Assembly: GCA_012839295.1 (NCBI GenBank)
Contig: DUNO01000056.1
Location: 1 to 64,000, forward strand
DNA length: 64,000 bases
Direction: 5' to 3'
Origin: Clostridiales bacterium
GTDB lineage: Bacteria > Bacillota > Clostridia > Lachnospirales > Lachnospiraceae
The first letter of the stretch is position 1. Each line of letters begins with the position of its first letter. A program made the translations under genes and the position numbers. Shown piece by piece: positions 48,908-58,635 of this stretch. Below the pieces are notes generated by a model. It saw only the letters and a list, made by a program, of their open reading frames with translations, did no database searches and was not told where the DNA came from.

Positions 48908-51576
48908 GTATTATAAGTAAAATCAACTGGGCAATGAGTTTGCGCGAGCCACAGTATGAGGCTTTACAGTATTTTGATGCCATCAGTTCCAACCTTGACT
49001 ATAAGATAGCTACAAAAGAAAAAGCTGAAAAAGTCGCTACGGAAAATTGCGAGGATAAAAAGAACATTAAGGTGGACAAGGAGTTCCATTTCCCTTCTTT
49101 CTGCTTTGATATGACCACCGGTATCGGTAAAACGCGATTGATGGGTGCTGCTATATATTATCTATATAAAACCAAGGGGTATAAGCACTTTTTCATCCTT
49201 ACTCCTGGTAATACGATTTATGATAAGCTGAGGAAAGAAACCGTGCCCAGCCATCCGAAGTATATGTTTAAAGGCTTAGAGACCGAAATGGGTAGGCCAA
49301 AGGTTTATGATGGTGAGAATTATCTATCCTATCCGGTAAAGTTTGAGCAGGGCGAAATCATATATGAAAAGACTTCTGAAATTCAGCTGTTTATTTTTAA
49401 TATTGGCAAGATTTTCACTCGTGGCGATGTAAGCTTTAAATTTCACGATTTCAATGAGAACTTGGGTGGATCTTTTGCAGATGTACTCAAAAAATTTGAC
49501 GATCTTGTTATTTGTATGGACGAGGCTCATCGCTATTACGCACCAGCATCTATGAAGGCTATCGATTATCTGAACCCTATTTTAGGTTTGGAATTTACCG
49601 CTACGCCTAAAGACAGCAACAAAAATATTATTTATCGTTATGACCTCGCTAAAGGCGCCGGAAAATATCTGAAAATCCCAGTTGTAATGGGTAGAACCAA
49701 CACCGCAGGATATTCTGCCGATGATATTGAGGAGATGAAACTGAAAGACGGCATCAAACTCCATGAACGCAGAAAAGCAGTGGTATATAAGTATTGCGTG
49801 GATAACAATTTGGAACAGGTAAAACCAATTGTGCTGGTTGCCTGTAAAGACACGACACACGCAAAGAAAGTACGAGAAAAAATCGACGCTGATTCTTTCT
49901 TCGCTGGCAAATATGTTGGCAAAGTTATTCAGATTGACTCAAGCACAGGAACTGTTGAAACGGAAGAGAACATCCAAAAACTGCTTACCATTGAGGAAAA
50001 CACGAATCCTATCGAAATAGTTTTGCATGTCTACAAGCTAAAAGAAGGATGGGACGTAAACAATCTGTTTACCATTATCCCACTCAATGCAGCAAAAAGT
50101 GACATTTTGGCACTGCAAACCATTGGGCGTGGTCTTCGTCTTCCCTTTGGCCAGATAACCGGCGTTGAGGAAGTGGATACCTTAGATATTGTTGCACATG
50201 ATCATTATCGTGAAATCATTGATGATATTAAGGACAACCCTATTTTCAAGAGCAAAGACCTTGATAAGGATGATATTCCAGATACTACATTGGTAGAAAT
50301 CAATACAAGCTTTGAAAATGAGCAACTATCATTGGTTGATACTGCTATCCAAGAAACAAAAGTAAAGTCTTTTCAAGATTTTAATGATGCGCGAACAGTT
50401 GAAAGCATATATAAATCTTATTTGTCTGAGTATGCAAAGAAAATAACTACTTCAAAGATGTCAAAGGATAACCAAGGTCAATTATCACTCTTTGACCTTG
50501 ATCCTACAGCAAAGACTGACACAGAAACACCAACTGAGCCATCCGGTGATTCAACAGTAGATACTGAGGTAATCGTATCTGCCAAAACAAAAAAACCAAT
50601 AATTCCAGCACTGAAAAAAGAGGAATTTGAGCAAAAGTTAAAACAGTTGTCACAAGTTGCAATTTCAGTACCTAAAATTAGCATTAATTATAGTTCTACT
50701 ATCACGTTCAAACCTGTCACTGTTAAAAGAAATCATATGGAGTTTGATGTAGCGGCATCTCAAATAGAAAGATATGACGTTATTAATGAAAGGCTTTTAT
50801 CTGTTGTAGAGGCAGATGCATTGATTGAAGATGAGCCGGAAAATGCTCTTGCTTGTATGCTCCTTGAGGAGATACCTGAATTCAGTGCAGATGATGCGGA
50901 GTATATCCTAGATGTGGTAAATCAGTATATGTCGTTAATCGAGGGCGATTATGAACAAAAGAAAAAGATCATTAGAAGATATGCTACGGTTATCATCAAT
51001 GATTTAAAGAAACAGATATATGCTGCAAAAGAAGAACACACTGAATTTATACATCAAGTACAGAAAGACTTGATTTTGTTTGGAAGATTTGTTAAAAATA
51101 TGAGAATTAACGGCAAGGTGAATTTTAAGAAAGAAGTGGATGATAAAAAGAACATTCGCCAGTATCTGTTTGAAGGATACAAGAAATCTTACTATCCAGA
51201 AAATTCCTTTGACAGTGATGACGAACGTAGACTTGCAGTAATACTGGAAGATGACTCTGAAGTATTAAAATTCATTAAACCACCACTTAATCAACTTGGT
51301 CTTTTCTACAAGGCAGGTAAACAATATAATCCAGATTTCTTGGTAGAAACCAAAGATGCCAAGTATATGATCGAGGTCAAGGCTTCTAATCGTACTGCTG
51401 ACGAAGACGTTCTTGAAAAGGCACATGCAGCAATCAAGTGGTGTGAATGTGCCACAAGCGTGGATTCAGATTCAAAAGAATGGCGCTTTAGGCTCATACC
51501 CGGAGAGGATATTGTTATAGGCAGCACATTTAAATACACTGCAGGTAAAGCCGTGGTAGTAGAGGAGGAACAATAA
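48904..51576 (+). CDS. Type III restriction (Res-like) helicase-nuclease
   Basis: 890 residues, overlapping the Mod gene by 4 bases. Helicase motifs: 'FDMTTGIGKTRLMGAAIYYLY' (Walker A near residue 75), 'VICMDEAHRYYAP' (DEAH near 205), 'GLEFTATP' and 'ALQTIGRGLRLPFG' (motif VI near 407). At the C terminus 'QYNPDFLVETKDAKYMIEVKAS' (about 810-832) is a PD-(D/E)xK nuclease core. It should translocate on and cut DNA that lacks Mod methylation. All motifs seem intact. A Thr/Ser-rich linker (about 535-560) joins the halves. Confidence 0.9.
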   Translation: MSIISKINWAMSLREPQYEALQYFDAISSNLDYKIATKEKAEKVATENCEDKKNIKVDKEFHFPSFCFDMTTGIGKTRLMGAAIYYLYKTKGYKHFFILTPGNTIYDKLRKETVPSHPKYMFKGLETEMGRPKVYDGENYLSYPVKFEQGEIIYEKTSEIQLFIFNIGKIFTRGDVSFKFHDFNENLGGSFADVLKKFDDLVICMDEAHRYYAPASMKAIDYLNPILGLEFTATPKDSNKNIIYRYDLAKGAGKYLKIPVVMGRTNTAGYSADDIEEMKLKDGIKLHERRKAVVYKYCVDNNLEQVKPIVLVACKDTTHAKKVREKIDADSFFAGKYVGKVIQIDSSTGTVETEENIQKLLTIEENTNPIEIVLHVYKLKEGWDVNNLFTIIPLNAAKSDILALQTIGRGLRLPFGQITGVEEVDTLDIVAHDHYREIIDDIKDNPIFKSKDLDKDDIPDTTLVEINTSFENEQLSLVDTAIQETKVKSFQDFNDARTVESIYKSYLSEYAKKITTSKMSKDNQGQLSLFDLDPTAKTDTETPTEPSGDSTVDTEVIVSAKTKKPIIPALKKEEFEQKLKQLSQVAISVPKISINYSSTITFKPVTVKRNHMEFDVAASQIERYDVINERLLSVVEADALIEDEPENALACMLLEEIPEFSADDAEYILDVVNQYMSLIEGDYEQKKKIIRRYATVIINDLKKQIYAAKEEHTEFIHQVQKDLILFGRFVKNMRINGKVNFKKEVDDKKNIRQYLFEGYKKSYYPENSFDSDDERRLAVILEDDSEVLKFIKPPLNQLGLFYKAGKQYNPDFLVETKDAKYMIEVKASNRTADEDVLEKAHAAIKWCECATSVDSDSKEWRFRLIPGEDIVIGSTFKYTAGKAVVVEEEQ

Positions 51577-51577
51577 T

Positions 51578-54500
51578 ATGGTAGATGAATTGGCTTTTAA
51601 ATATGCAAAGGCAAGGGAAGAAATTCTCAAAGCCGTTCGCATGGATTTAATTGGGCCTCAGTGCGAAAACGAAGAATTGGATGAAATGCCTACCAACAGT
51701 TATATTACGGGTATGCTATTTCCTGCTGAAACCGAAATGTCAGAAGACGAGGATTATGATGCTCAAAGCTTTGAAACGGATTTTAAAGAGGACAACGACA
51801 CAGGCACAACGGTGGAGGATGTTGACCCGGATGATGACAAACCAAAGGGAGGATTTAAGAAGCAATCCTCCTTTGGCGTATCTTGCTATGTTAGTTCCGA
51901 TACTACAAAGATGAATGTAAACGTTGCCTGGGGTAGATATGAAAAAGAGTCTGTAAAAGTGATGGCTATGATAAAAGGTGTAGAAAAAGAAGTAAACAAG
52001 ACTCTATATATTAGGGAACAAGAAAACGATGCGATTACTATCGATCTGCAGTCGTTCGATCGATTTACTAAAATTCCGCTAAATATAGATTCGCATTTGA
52101 TTCTTCATATCATAAAGGTGAATTTGGAAAATGCAAACACCATGCTTTCCGTATATCTGTATAACCAACGTCCGCATAGTGATAATGAAAAAGATTATGA
52201 AAAAGTTCTTTATCAAGTTGAAATGACACTGTGTGATGACCAGCAATCACCTATTTTTTTGCCAGAACATAAGTGCAGAAAACTTGAATTAGAAGATGAG
52301 TACTATTACGAAAGTCGTGCTGTGTATGCCAGAGGACGTGGATGTGCTGCGACTTGGGAGAAAACAACGGATTCGGAAAATGCGATTGCAATAAAGAGCA
52401 TGTTTATTCCGGATTATGAAATTAGCGGAGTTAGCCCTAATATCCCCGATTTTGAGAAAAATACGTTTTCTATGCGTTTTATGTCGTTGGCTAAAAATAG
52501 GAACGCAACGATTGAACGTCTTTCGATGCTTTCAAATCTGTATAAAAAATGGATAGAAAAATTAAGTGACAGTCACCTTATGGACAATCCATCATTTATA
52601 CCCAAAGGACAGAAAATTATAGCAGAATGCCAAACCGCGCAGCAAAGAATTCAAAGAGGAATAGATTTGCTTGCCACTAATGACAATGCTTTTTCGGCTT
52701 TTTGCTTTATGAACCAAGCTATGTATACGCAAAGAAGTATTGCCATGTTTGGCAAGAAGAATAGCCAAGGGATTCCTTGTAGTCTAAGTGATTTTATGAT
52801 AGAGGATCACAGTGAGTGGCGTCCGTTTCAGATTGCTTTTGTCCTTTTAAATTTGTTTGGTTGTATGGAGCCCACCTCTAATGAAAGAAAGAATGTCGAT
52901 TTGTTGTATTTTCCCACGGGCGGTGGTAAAACAGAAGCTTACTTAGGGCTGATTGCATTTGTTATTGGTTATCGCAGATTAACAGCTCCACTGTGTAGTG
53001 AATATGAAAAGGATGGCGGAGTAACTGTATTTTTAAGGTACACCTTAAGATTGCTGACTACTCAACAACGAGATCGTTTAATGAAATTGATTGTAGCTGC
53101 TGAAATGATTCGTGAAAAGCATCCTGATTTATATGGAAACAGCAGAATTTCTATAGGTTTTTGGGTTGGCGGTGGTGTTACTCCTAATAACTTCAGTGAC
53201 TATGATGACCGGGAAAAAAGGAAGGATTTCATCAGGAAAGTTTCAAAGCAAGTGATTGTATGTCCTTGTTGCGGTAAGCCTATTGAGCAGTCCGATTATG
53301 AAGTGGATTCTAAGTTGCAGACCGTTAAAATTACTTGTTCTAATAACAAGTGCTATTTTTATAAACATAACAACCATACGTTGCCTGTATATCTTGTTGA
53401 CAGTGAAATATATAGAAAGTGCCCTACTGTAATTATTGCTACTGTTGATAAATTTGCAAGGTTACCATGGGATGAGAAAACAGGGTTGCTTTTTGGAAAT
53501 AAGGATAGATATTGTGCCAGATGCGGATATATTGCTAAGGGCGAAGAACATAAAAGCCGGCATAATAAGACGGGGGATCTCCCAAGAGTAGATGTCGTAG
53601 ATGTCAAACCGTTCTATCCTCCGGAATTGATTATTCAAGATGAGTTACACTTAATAACTGGGCCGCTTGGAACTATTTATGGCGGTTATGAAAATATAGT
53701 TGAAGAATTATGTTCCATAACCGAAGGTGATAAAAAAATATTGCCAAAATATATCGTCTCTACTGCAACAATCAAAAATGCCGGAGAACAAATACGGTGT
53801 TTATATGGTAGAAACCAATATAGTCAATTTCCTCCGAGTGGAGTTGATATTCGGGACTCATATTTTATAAAGGAAATTTCGCTTGAAGAAAAGCCATTCA
53901 GAAAGTATGTAGGTATTTGCGGTAACGGACAATCAGTAAAAACCACATTGCTTCGTACCTATTCTATTATTCTTGAAACTGCATTTGATTTATCGAGACA
54001 GGAAGAGTTTAAGGATTTTATCGACCCTTATTATACTTTGATTGGTTACTTTAATAGTATAAGAGAACTTGGCGGTGCGGTTCGTTTGCTTGAAGACGAC
54101 ATTAAGAGCCGAATTGAAAGGTTGCAGAAAAAGTATGGACACGAGATGCAGAGATACCTTAGGAGGACAAAGGAAATTACTTCTCGTATACCGTCATACG
54201 AAATTGCGAAAGTCTTAGAAGATTTAACAGTCGCATATGACAAGAATAAAGCTGATAACAAGCAGGATTGCTATGATGTAGTAATAGCAACTAACATGAT
54301 TGCAGTTGGTATGGACGTTGATAGATTGGGATTAATGACAGTTGTTGGACAGCCGAAACAAAATTCTGAATATATTCAGGCAACCAGCCGTGTAGGGCGT
54401 AGTTACCCTGGTATCGTTTTTACGGTATATAACCCATATCGACCACGAGATTTATCACACTATGAAAATTTTGAAGGCTTTCATTCACAGTTGTATCGTT

Positions 54501-54937
54501 ATGTAGAAGGTACAACAGCAACACCTTTCTCTGCGCGAGCAAGGGATCGAGTGCTTCATGCAACTGTTGTAGCTTTGTTAAGACTGCAAAATGAACAGAT
54601 GGCCCCTAACACGGGTGCTAATGAAATCGGTAATATTTCGGAAGCTACCTTGCAGCAGGTCAAAGAGGAAATATTAAACAGAGTTAAGGTCGTTGCGCAT
54701 AAGGCGTATTACGATGTGGAAAAGGAAATTGACCTGTTCGTCGAGGATTGGAAAACACTAAGTACCGAAGAAAAGACTCTGACTTATTTTACAGGTGATA
54801 TGGGCTTAGAGCGAGTCAATCGTCTGCTGAATTATTATGATAGATACTGTACTCCAAAGGAGAAGCCAACACTTAACTCAATGCGTGAAGTTGAGCGGGC
54901 AGCCACCATATATTATTTTAACGAGGAGGATAACTAA
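51578..54937 (+). CDS. drmA: DrmA, DISARM helicase
   Basis: 1119 residues with an AGAGGAGGAA site and one base between it and the Res gene. An N-terminal 430-residue region of unknown fold leads to 'VDLLYFPTGGGKTEAYLGLIAFVIGY' (Walker A near 448), 'LRYTLRLLTTQQRDRLMKLI', a Cys cluster 'CPCCGKPIEQ...CSNNKCYF' and 'CARCGY', 'LIIQDELHLITGPLGTIYGGYE' (DE-H box), and 'VIATNMIAVGMDVDRLGLM...QATSRVGRSYPGIVFTVYNPYRPRDLSHYE' (motif VI). These are features of DrmA, which with DrmB loads onto foreign DNA. The following DUF1998 gene supports the call. Confidence 0.9.
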   Translation: MVDELAFKYAKAREEILKAVRMDLIGPQCENEELDEMPTNSYITGMLFPAETEMSEDEDYDAQSFETDFKEDNDTGTTVEDVDPDDDKPKGGFKKQSSFGVSCYVSSDTTKMNVNVAWGRYEKESVKVMAMIKGVEKEVNKTLYIREQENDAITIDLQSFDRFTKIPLNIDSHLILHIIKVNLENANTMLSVYLYNQRPHSDNEKDYEKVLYQVEMTLCDDQQSPIFLPEHKCRKLELEDEYYYESRAVYARGRGCAATWEKTTDSENAIAIKSMFIPDYEISGVSPNIPDFEKNTFSMRFMSLAKNRNATIERLSMLSNLYKKWIEKLSDSHLMDNPSFIPKGQKIIAECQTAQQRIQRGIDLLATNDNAFSAFCFMNQAMYTQRSIAMFGKKNSQGIPCSLSDFMIEDHSEWRPFQIAFVLLNLFGCMEPTSNERKNVDLLYFPTGGGKTEAYLGLIAFVIGYRRLTAPLCSEYEKDGGVTVFLRYTLRLLTTQQRDRLMKLIVAAEMIREKHPDLYGNSRISIGFWVGGGVTPNNFSDYDDREKRKDFIRKVSKQVIVCPCCGKPIEQSDYEVDSKLQTVKITCSNNKCYFYKHNNHTLPVYLVDSEIYRKCPTVIIATVDKFARLPWDEKTGLLFGNKDRYCARCGYIAKGEEHKSRHNKTGDLPRVDVVDVKPFYPPELIIQDELHLITGPLGTIYGGYENIVEELCSITEGDKKILPKYIVSTATIKNAGEQIRCLYGRNQYSQFPPSGVDIRDSYFIKEISLEEKPFRKYVGICGNGQSVKTTLLRTYSIILETAFDLSRQEEFKDFIDPYYTLIGYFNSIRELGGAVRLLEDDIKSRIERLQKKYGHEMQRYLRRTKEITSRIPSYEIAKVLEDLTVAYDKNKADNKQDCYDVVIATNMIAVGMDVDRLGLMTVVGQPKQNSEYIQATSRVGRSYPGIVFTVYNPYRPRDLSHYENFEGFHSQLYRYVEGTTATPFSARARDRVLHATVVALLRLQNEQMAPNTGANEIGNISEATLQQVKEEILNRVKVVAHKAYYDVEKEIDLFVEDWKTLSTEEKTLTYFTGDMGLERVNRLLNYYDRYCTPKEKPTLNSMREVERAATIYYFNEEDN

Positions 54938-56689
54938 ATGAATTGGAACAAGCTTGGAGAAGTTAGACCGAATCAGTTAATTACTACATATGGGCCCGGC
55001 TCTATTATGGATGCCAAAAACGACTCTGTAACCGTTCTCGATATTGATTATTGGAAAGATACAGGGAAAACGATCATTGATAATCGCCTCGCTAATTACT
55101 TGGGAGTATATAATTTTAAGACGCCTAAAACGACAGAGTATGATGATATTCCAGTGGTGTCGTTTCCCTATTATCATGTATGTGCAAATTCCAAATGCAA
55201 CGCCCTATTTGATATACGTGATGGATTTGATAGGGACAAATACATAAAGGACAAGGGACCCAAATGCCCTTATTGTGGCTGGGATGCGTATCCTGCAAGA
55301 TTTATTAGTGCCTGCGAAGACGGGCACATGGATGATTTTCCTTGGTCACGATGGGTACACAGAGGTGACTCAACTTGTAAAGGAAGATTGAAACTCTATT
55401 CTACAGGCAGAACATCATCATTGGGTGAAATGTTTGTTGAGTGCTCCTGTGGTGATAAAAGAAGTATGGCGGGTGCGATGCAGCGTGAAAATCTTGATGG
55501 TTTGATTTGTTCGGGGCATCACCCTCATCGTCCATTGGATAAGAATAAAAAGTGCAAAAAGTTGGCGATTCCATCTCAAAGGGGTGCATCAAATGTTTAT
55601 TTTCCTGTAATCCGTAGCGCGATTTCCATCCCACCTTGGACTAATCCTATTAATGACATTATTAATGCTAATCGTAGAGTGATTGAGTCATACGAAGAAG
55701 ATTTTGGAGAAGTTGGCTTACAAAAGGCATACGAAAAATTCTTCGCAAGCAAATTCACCAAGCGGGAGTTTGATGAGGCTTATACCAGAATCAAAAACAA
55801 AATCAAAGAGTTTACAGAAATCAAGGAGATGGAATACGCTGCAATTGTAAATCACACGGATTTAGCTTATCAAAGGGATGTTAAATATTTTCAGGCAGAA
55901 GAAGTTAAAATCAATAACGGATTAGATAAATACTTCTCCAGAATAATTAAAATTCATAGACTGCGAGAAGTAATGGTTTTGCTTGGATTTATGAGAATGG
56001 AGGCTCCTGAACCCGAAGTTGATGATCCGAATCATATTTGTAAACTTAATAAAAAAAGTGGACATGAGTCTTGGCTACCTGCAGTAGAAATTAATGGTGA
56101 AGGTATTTTCGTAGAGTTTAAAAAAAGCACGATTAGTCAGTGGAAAAACATACCCGAGGTAAAGGAACTTTCTGATAAATATAAAAACTACTATAATGAG
56201 TTCTGTAAAAGTAAAGGATGGACGACGTATAAAGAAAGAAATGCCGAGTATGTTCTTTTACATACATTCTCTCACATCCTGATTAAGGAGATGGCAATGC
56301 AGTCAGGATACTCGTCCTCGGCTATCAAAGAAAGAATATACAGTAGTGACACTATGTGTGGAGTTCTTATTTATACAGGAAGTTCAGATAAAGAGGGCTC
56401 TTTGGGTGGACTGGTTGAACTAGGTGAAATGGACAAGTTCTTACTACTATTAAGAGAGGCTCTTCAAAACGCTCTCACCTGCACAACCGACCCGGAATGC
56501 TTTATGAATTTACCAACAAAAGACAGAATTAATGGTGCTGCGTGCCATTCTTGTACAATGATTTCCGAAACAGCATGTGAAAACGGAAACAGACTACTTG
56601 ATAGAGCATTGGTGGTTCCGGTATCGGAAAGGGAATCTTGTGGATACTTTAGGGAATTGGTGAATGAATTATGTGGCACGAAGATTTAG
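54938..56689 (+). CDS. drmB: DrmB, DUF1998 protein of DISARM
   Basis: 583 residues, starting at once after drmA (ACGAGGAGG site). Zinc-type pairs 'CANSKCNALF' and 'CPYCGWDAY' lie near residues 85-115, then 'CEDGHMDDFPW'. The C-terminal DUF1998 part has 'YVLLHTFSHILIKEMAMQSGYSSSAIKERIY', 'MCGVLIYTGSSDKEGSLGGLV' and a Cys-rich block 'CTTDPEC...AACHSC...SETAC'. DrmA-DrmB is the invariant DISARM core. The final codons overlap drmC by 19 bases. Confidence 0.9.
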   Translation: MNWNKLGEVRPNQLITTYGPGSIMDAKNDSVTVLDIDYWKDTGKTIIDNRLANYLGVYNFKTPKTTEYDDIPVVSFPYYHVCANSKCNALFDIRDGFDRDKYIKDKGPKCPYCGWDAYPARFISACEDGHMDDFPWSRWVHRGDSTCKGRLKLYSTGRTSSLGEMFVECSCGDKRSMAGAMQRENLDGLICSGHHPHRPLDKNKKCKKLAIPSQRGASNVYFPVIRSAISIPPWTNPINDIINANRRVIESYEEDFGEVGLQKAYEKFFASKFTKREFDEAYTRIKNKIKEFTEIKEMEYAAIVNHTDLAYQRDVKYFQAEEVKINNGLDKYFSRIIKIHRLREVMVLLGFMRMEAPEPEVDDPNHICKLNKKSGHESWLPAVEINGEGIFVEFKKSTISQWKNIPEVKELSDKYKNYYNEFCKSKGWTTYKERNAEYVLLHTFSHILIKEMAMQSGYSSSAIKERIYSSDTMCGVLIYTGSSDKEGSLGGLVELGEMDKFLLLLREALQNALTCTTDPECFMNLPTKDRINGAACHSCTMISETACENGNRLLDRALVVPVSERESCGYFRELVNELCGTKI

Positions 56690-57363
56690 GGATAGATATA
56701 ATCGTTCAAACGCTGAAAGATGAAATTGAGCAGTATACTCTTTTGAATGCGATGGATGCTTTCAAAAAATCTATCAGTTTAATTGAAAAAAGGTTTCCCA
56801 ACTGTGAATCCAGAGAAATTATGGATATTTTGCAGATGGCCTGTAAGCTATATGATTGTAGTTCAGATGAACGCTGTGAGTTGGTGATTACAGCACCCAG
56901 TAGTTTCAAGCTGAAAGCCCGGAAAACCAAGTTGGTAGTAAATAGCATTTTATCTTCTGCAGAAAAAAGCATTACTTTGACAGGGTATTCTATTTCTGAA
57001 TATTTTAGCGAGATGATAGAACTAATTATTCAGAAAAGTACACAGGGGGTTTACGTGAACCTATATTTGAATGATACTCAAAAACACCAGGACGTCATTG
57101 AACGGCTGAATACCTATGCAAGCAAGTTTATAAAAATATTTAGTTACAACCAGAATAGCGATGATAAGATGTCAGCACTACATGCAAAGCTGATTGTCGT
57201 GGATGGACATACATCATTAATATCGTCTGCCAATCTATCGTATCATGGAATGCAAGGTAATGTTGAAATGGGTGTACTGATTGAATCAACGGGGAAAGCA
57301 CAGGCAATTGAGTCATTGCTTAAAACACTGAGAGAGCAAAAGGTATTCACTAAATTTAAATAA
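56671..57363 (+). CDS. drmC: DrmC, phospholipase D-fold protein of DISARM
   Basis: 230 residues, starting 19 bases inside drmB. The C-terminal half holds one HKD motif 'ALHAKLIVVDGHTSLISSANLSYHGMQGNVEMGV', with a first, degenerate PLD half before it ('SAEKSITLTGYSISEYFSEMIELII'). A single HKD means it should act as a dimer. DrmC is the PLD-family member of DISARM and was reported as less essential for defence. It ends the operon. Confidence 0.88.
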   Translation: MWHEDLGIDIIVQTLKDEIEQYTLLNAMDAFKKSISLIEKRFPNCESREIMDILQMACKLYDCSSDERCELVITAPSSFKLKARKTKLVVNSILSSAEKSITLTGYSISEYFSEMIELIIQKSTQGVYVNLYLNDTQKHQDVIERLNTYASKFIKIFSYNQNSDDKMSALHAKLIVVDGHTSLISSANLSYHGMQGNVEMGVLIESTGKAQAIESLLKTLREQKVFTKFK

Positions 57364-57525
57364 TAATCCAAGTGATTGAATTAATAAGGTTGTAAAATGG
57401 ACAGTTTGAAGGAAACGGAGACTTAAAGGCTTTAGGAATATGGTTCAGTAAATGCTCTGCTAAAATTGGAGACCATGTGAAAGTTCTTTGGACATCTCCT
57501 ACAGATATTATAATAGAGCTTATAT

Positions 57526-57553
57526 AGTCTATTTTATCTGAAAGATTAGACTA
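57526..57553. promoter_or_regulatory. Dyad before the ADP-ribose cluster
   Basis: TAGTCTA, 14 bases, TAGACTA, ending 4 bases before the TTTGGAGG site of the macro-domain gene. A TATAAT lies at 57510-57515, with TTGGAC 15 bases upstream of it, as a weak promoter. The dyad could be an operator or an RNA hairpin next to the ribosome site. The rest of 57364-57525 holds no clear gene. Confidence 0.4.
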
Positions 57554-57569
57554 ATTTGGAGGTGCGACT

Positions 57570-58583
57570 ATGCCACTAGAAATAATCCGTAATGATATAA
57601 CGAAAGTTCATGCTGATGCAATTGTCAATGCGGCAAACACATCTTTGCTCGGAGGCGGTGGCGTAGACGGAGCAATCCATAGAGCCGCAGGATCGGAACT
57701 GCTTGACGAATGCCGAACCCTTGGCGGCTGCGATATCGGACAAGCAAAGATTACAAAAGGGTACAAACTGCCTGCAAAATTTGTTATACACACTGTTGGC
57801 CCTGTTTGGCACGGCGGCAATGACAATGAGGAAAAACTGCTTGCTGATTGTTACAAACACTCACTTGCATTGGCTAAAAAACATAGATTGGAAAGTATTG
57901 CATTCCCGTTGATATCTTCAGGCGCTTTTGGATATCCCAAGGACAGAGCATTGAAAACAGCAATTTCCGTAATTGGTGACTTCCTTTTGAGCAATGATAT
58001 GACGGTGTACCTGATGGTGTTTGATAAGGCAGCATTTACTCTGTCCGAAAAACTGTTTTCATCTATAACGCAGTACATTGATGACAAATACATAGAAGAG
58101 CATCCAATTGACCGAAACAACAGATTTGAAGAACGACATATTCTGAAAGAATACTGTTTGGAAGAACCAATGCTTTCACCTATGGAAGCATCTGCACCAG
58201 CGTCAAAGCGCAAACGCAGTCTTGATGATGTTGTAAAACATATGGATGAAACCTTCTCACAGATGTTGCTGCGCCTAATTGACGAAAAAGGCATGACAGA
58301 TGCGGAAACATATAAAAAGGCCAATATAGACCGGAAACTGTTTTCTAAAATCCGAAACGACATAAATTACAAACCGAGCAAACCTACCGCTATTGCCTTT
58401 GCCATAGCATTGAGGCTGAACCTAGATGAAACCAAAGATCTGCTGCTTAAAGCCGGATTTGCTCTTTCTCACAGCAGTAAATTTGATATTATCATTCAAT
58501 ACTTTTTAGATGAAGGAAACTACAATATTTTTGAAATCAATGAAGCCTTATTTGCTTTCGATCAAAACCTGCTAGGAGTTTAG
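57570..58583 (+). CDS. Macro-domain ADP-ribose hydrolase with C-terminal helical domain
   Basis: 337 residues with a TTTGGAGGT site. Macro domain about 1-170: '[37 protein letters not shown]' is the MacroD-type catalytic/binding loop, with '[17 protein letters not shown]' and '[15 protein letters not shown]'. MacroD enzymes remove ADP-ribose from acidic residues or O-acetyl-ADP-ribose. The C-terminal 110 residues ('[57 protein letters not shown]') are an HTH-like helical domain seen in other prokaryotic macro fusions. It opens a cluster with other ADP-ribose-linked genes. Confidence 0.9.
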   Translation: MPLEIIRNDITKVHADAIVNAANTSLLGGGGVDGAIHRAAGSELLDECRTLGGCDIGQAKITKGYKLPAKFVIHTVGPVWHGGNDNEEKLLADCYKHSLALAKKHRLESIAFPLISSGAFGYPKDRALKTAISVIGDFLLSNDMTVYLMVFDKAAFTLSEKLFSSITQYIDDKYIEEHPIDRNNRFEERHILKEYCLEEPMLSPMEASAPASKRKRSLDDVVKHMDETFSQMLLRLIDEKGMTDAETYKKANIDRKLFSKIRNDINYKPSKPTAIAFAIALRLNLDETKDLLLKAGFALSHSSKFDIIIQYFLDEGNYNIFEINEALFAFDQNLLGV

Positions 58584-58635
58584 CTGAATTAAGGATCTAT
58601 TATTTGCTTAACAGTAAAAAAAGAGGTTAATACAA

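Noticed and set aside
57364-57525. Possible gene remnant after drmC (GDLKALGIWFSKCSAKIGDH)
   Set aside because: Short, without start or ribosome site, and the frame breaks soon after; no family could be assigned.
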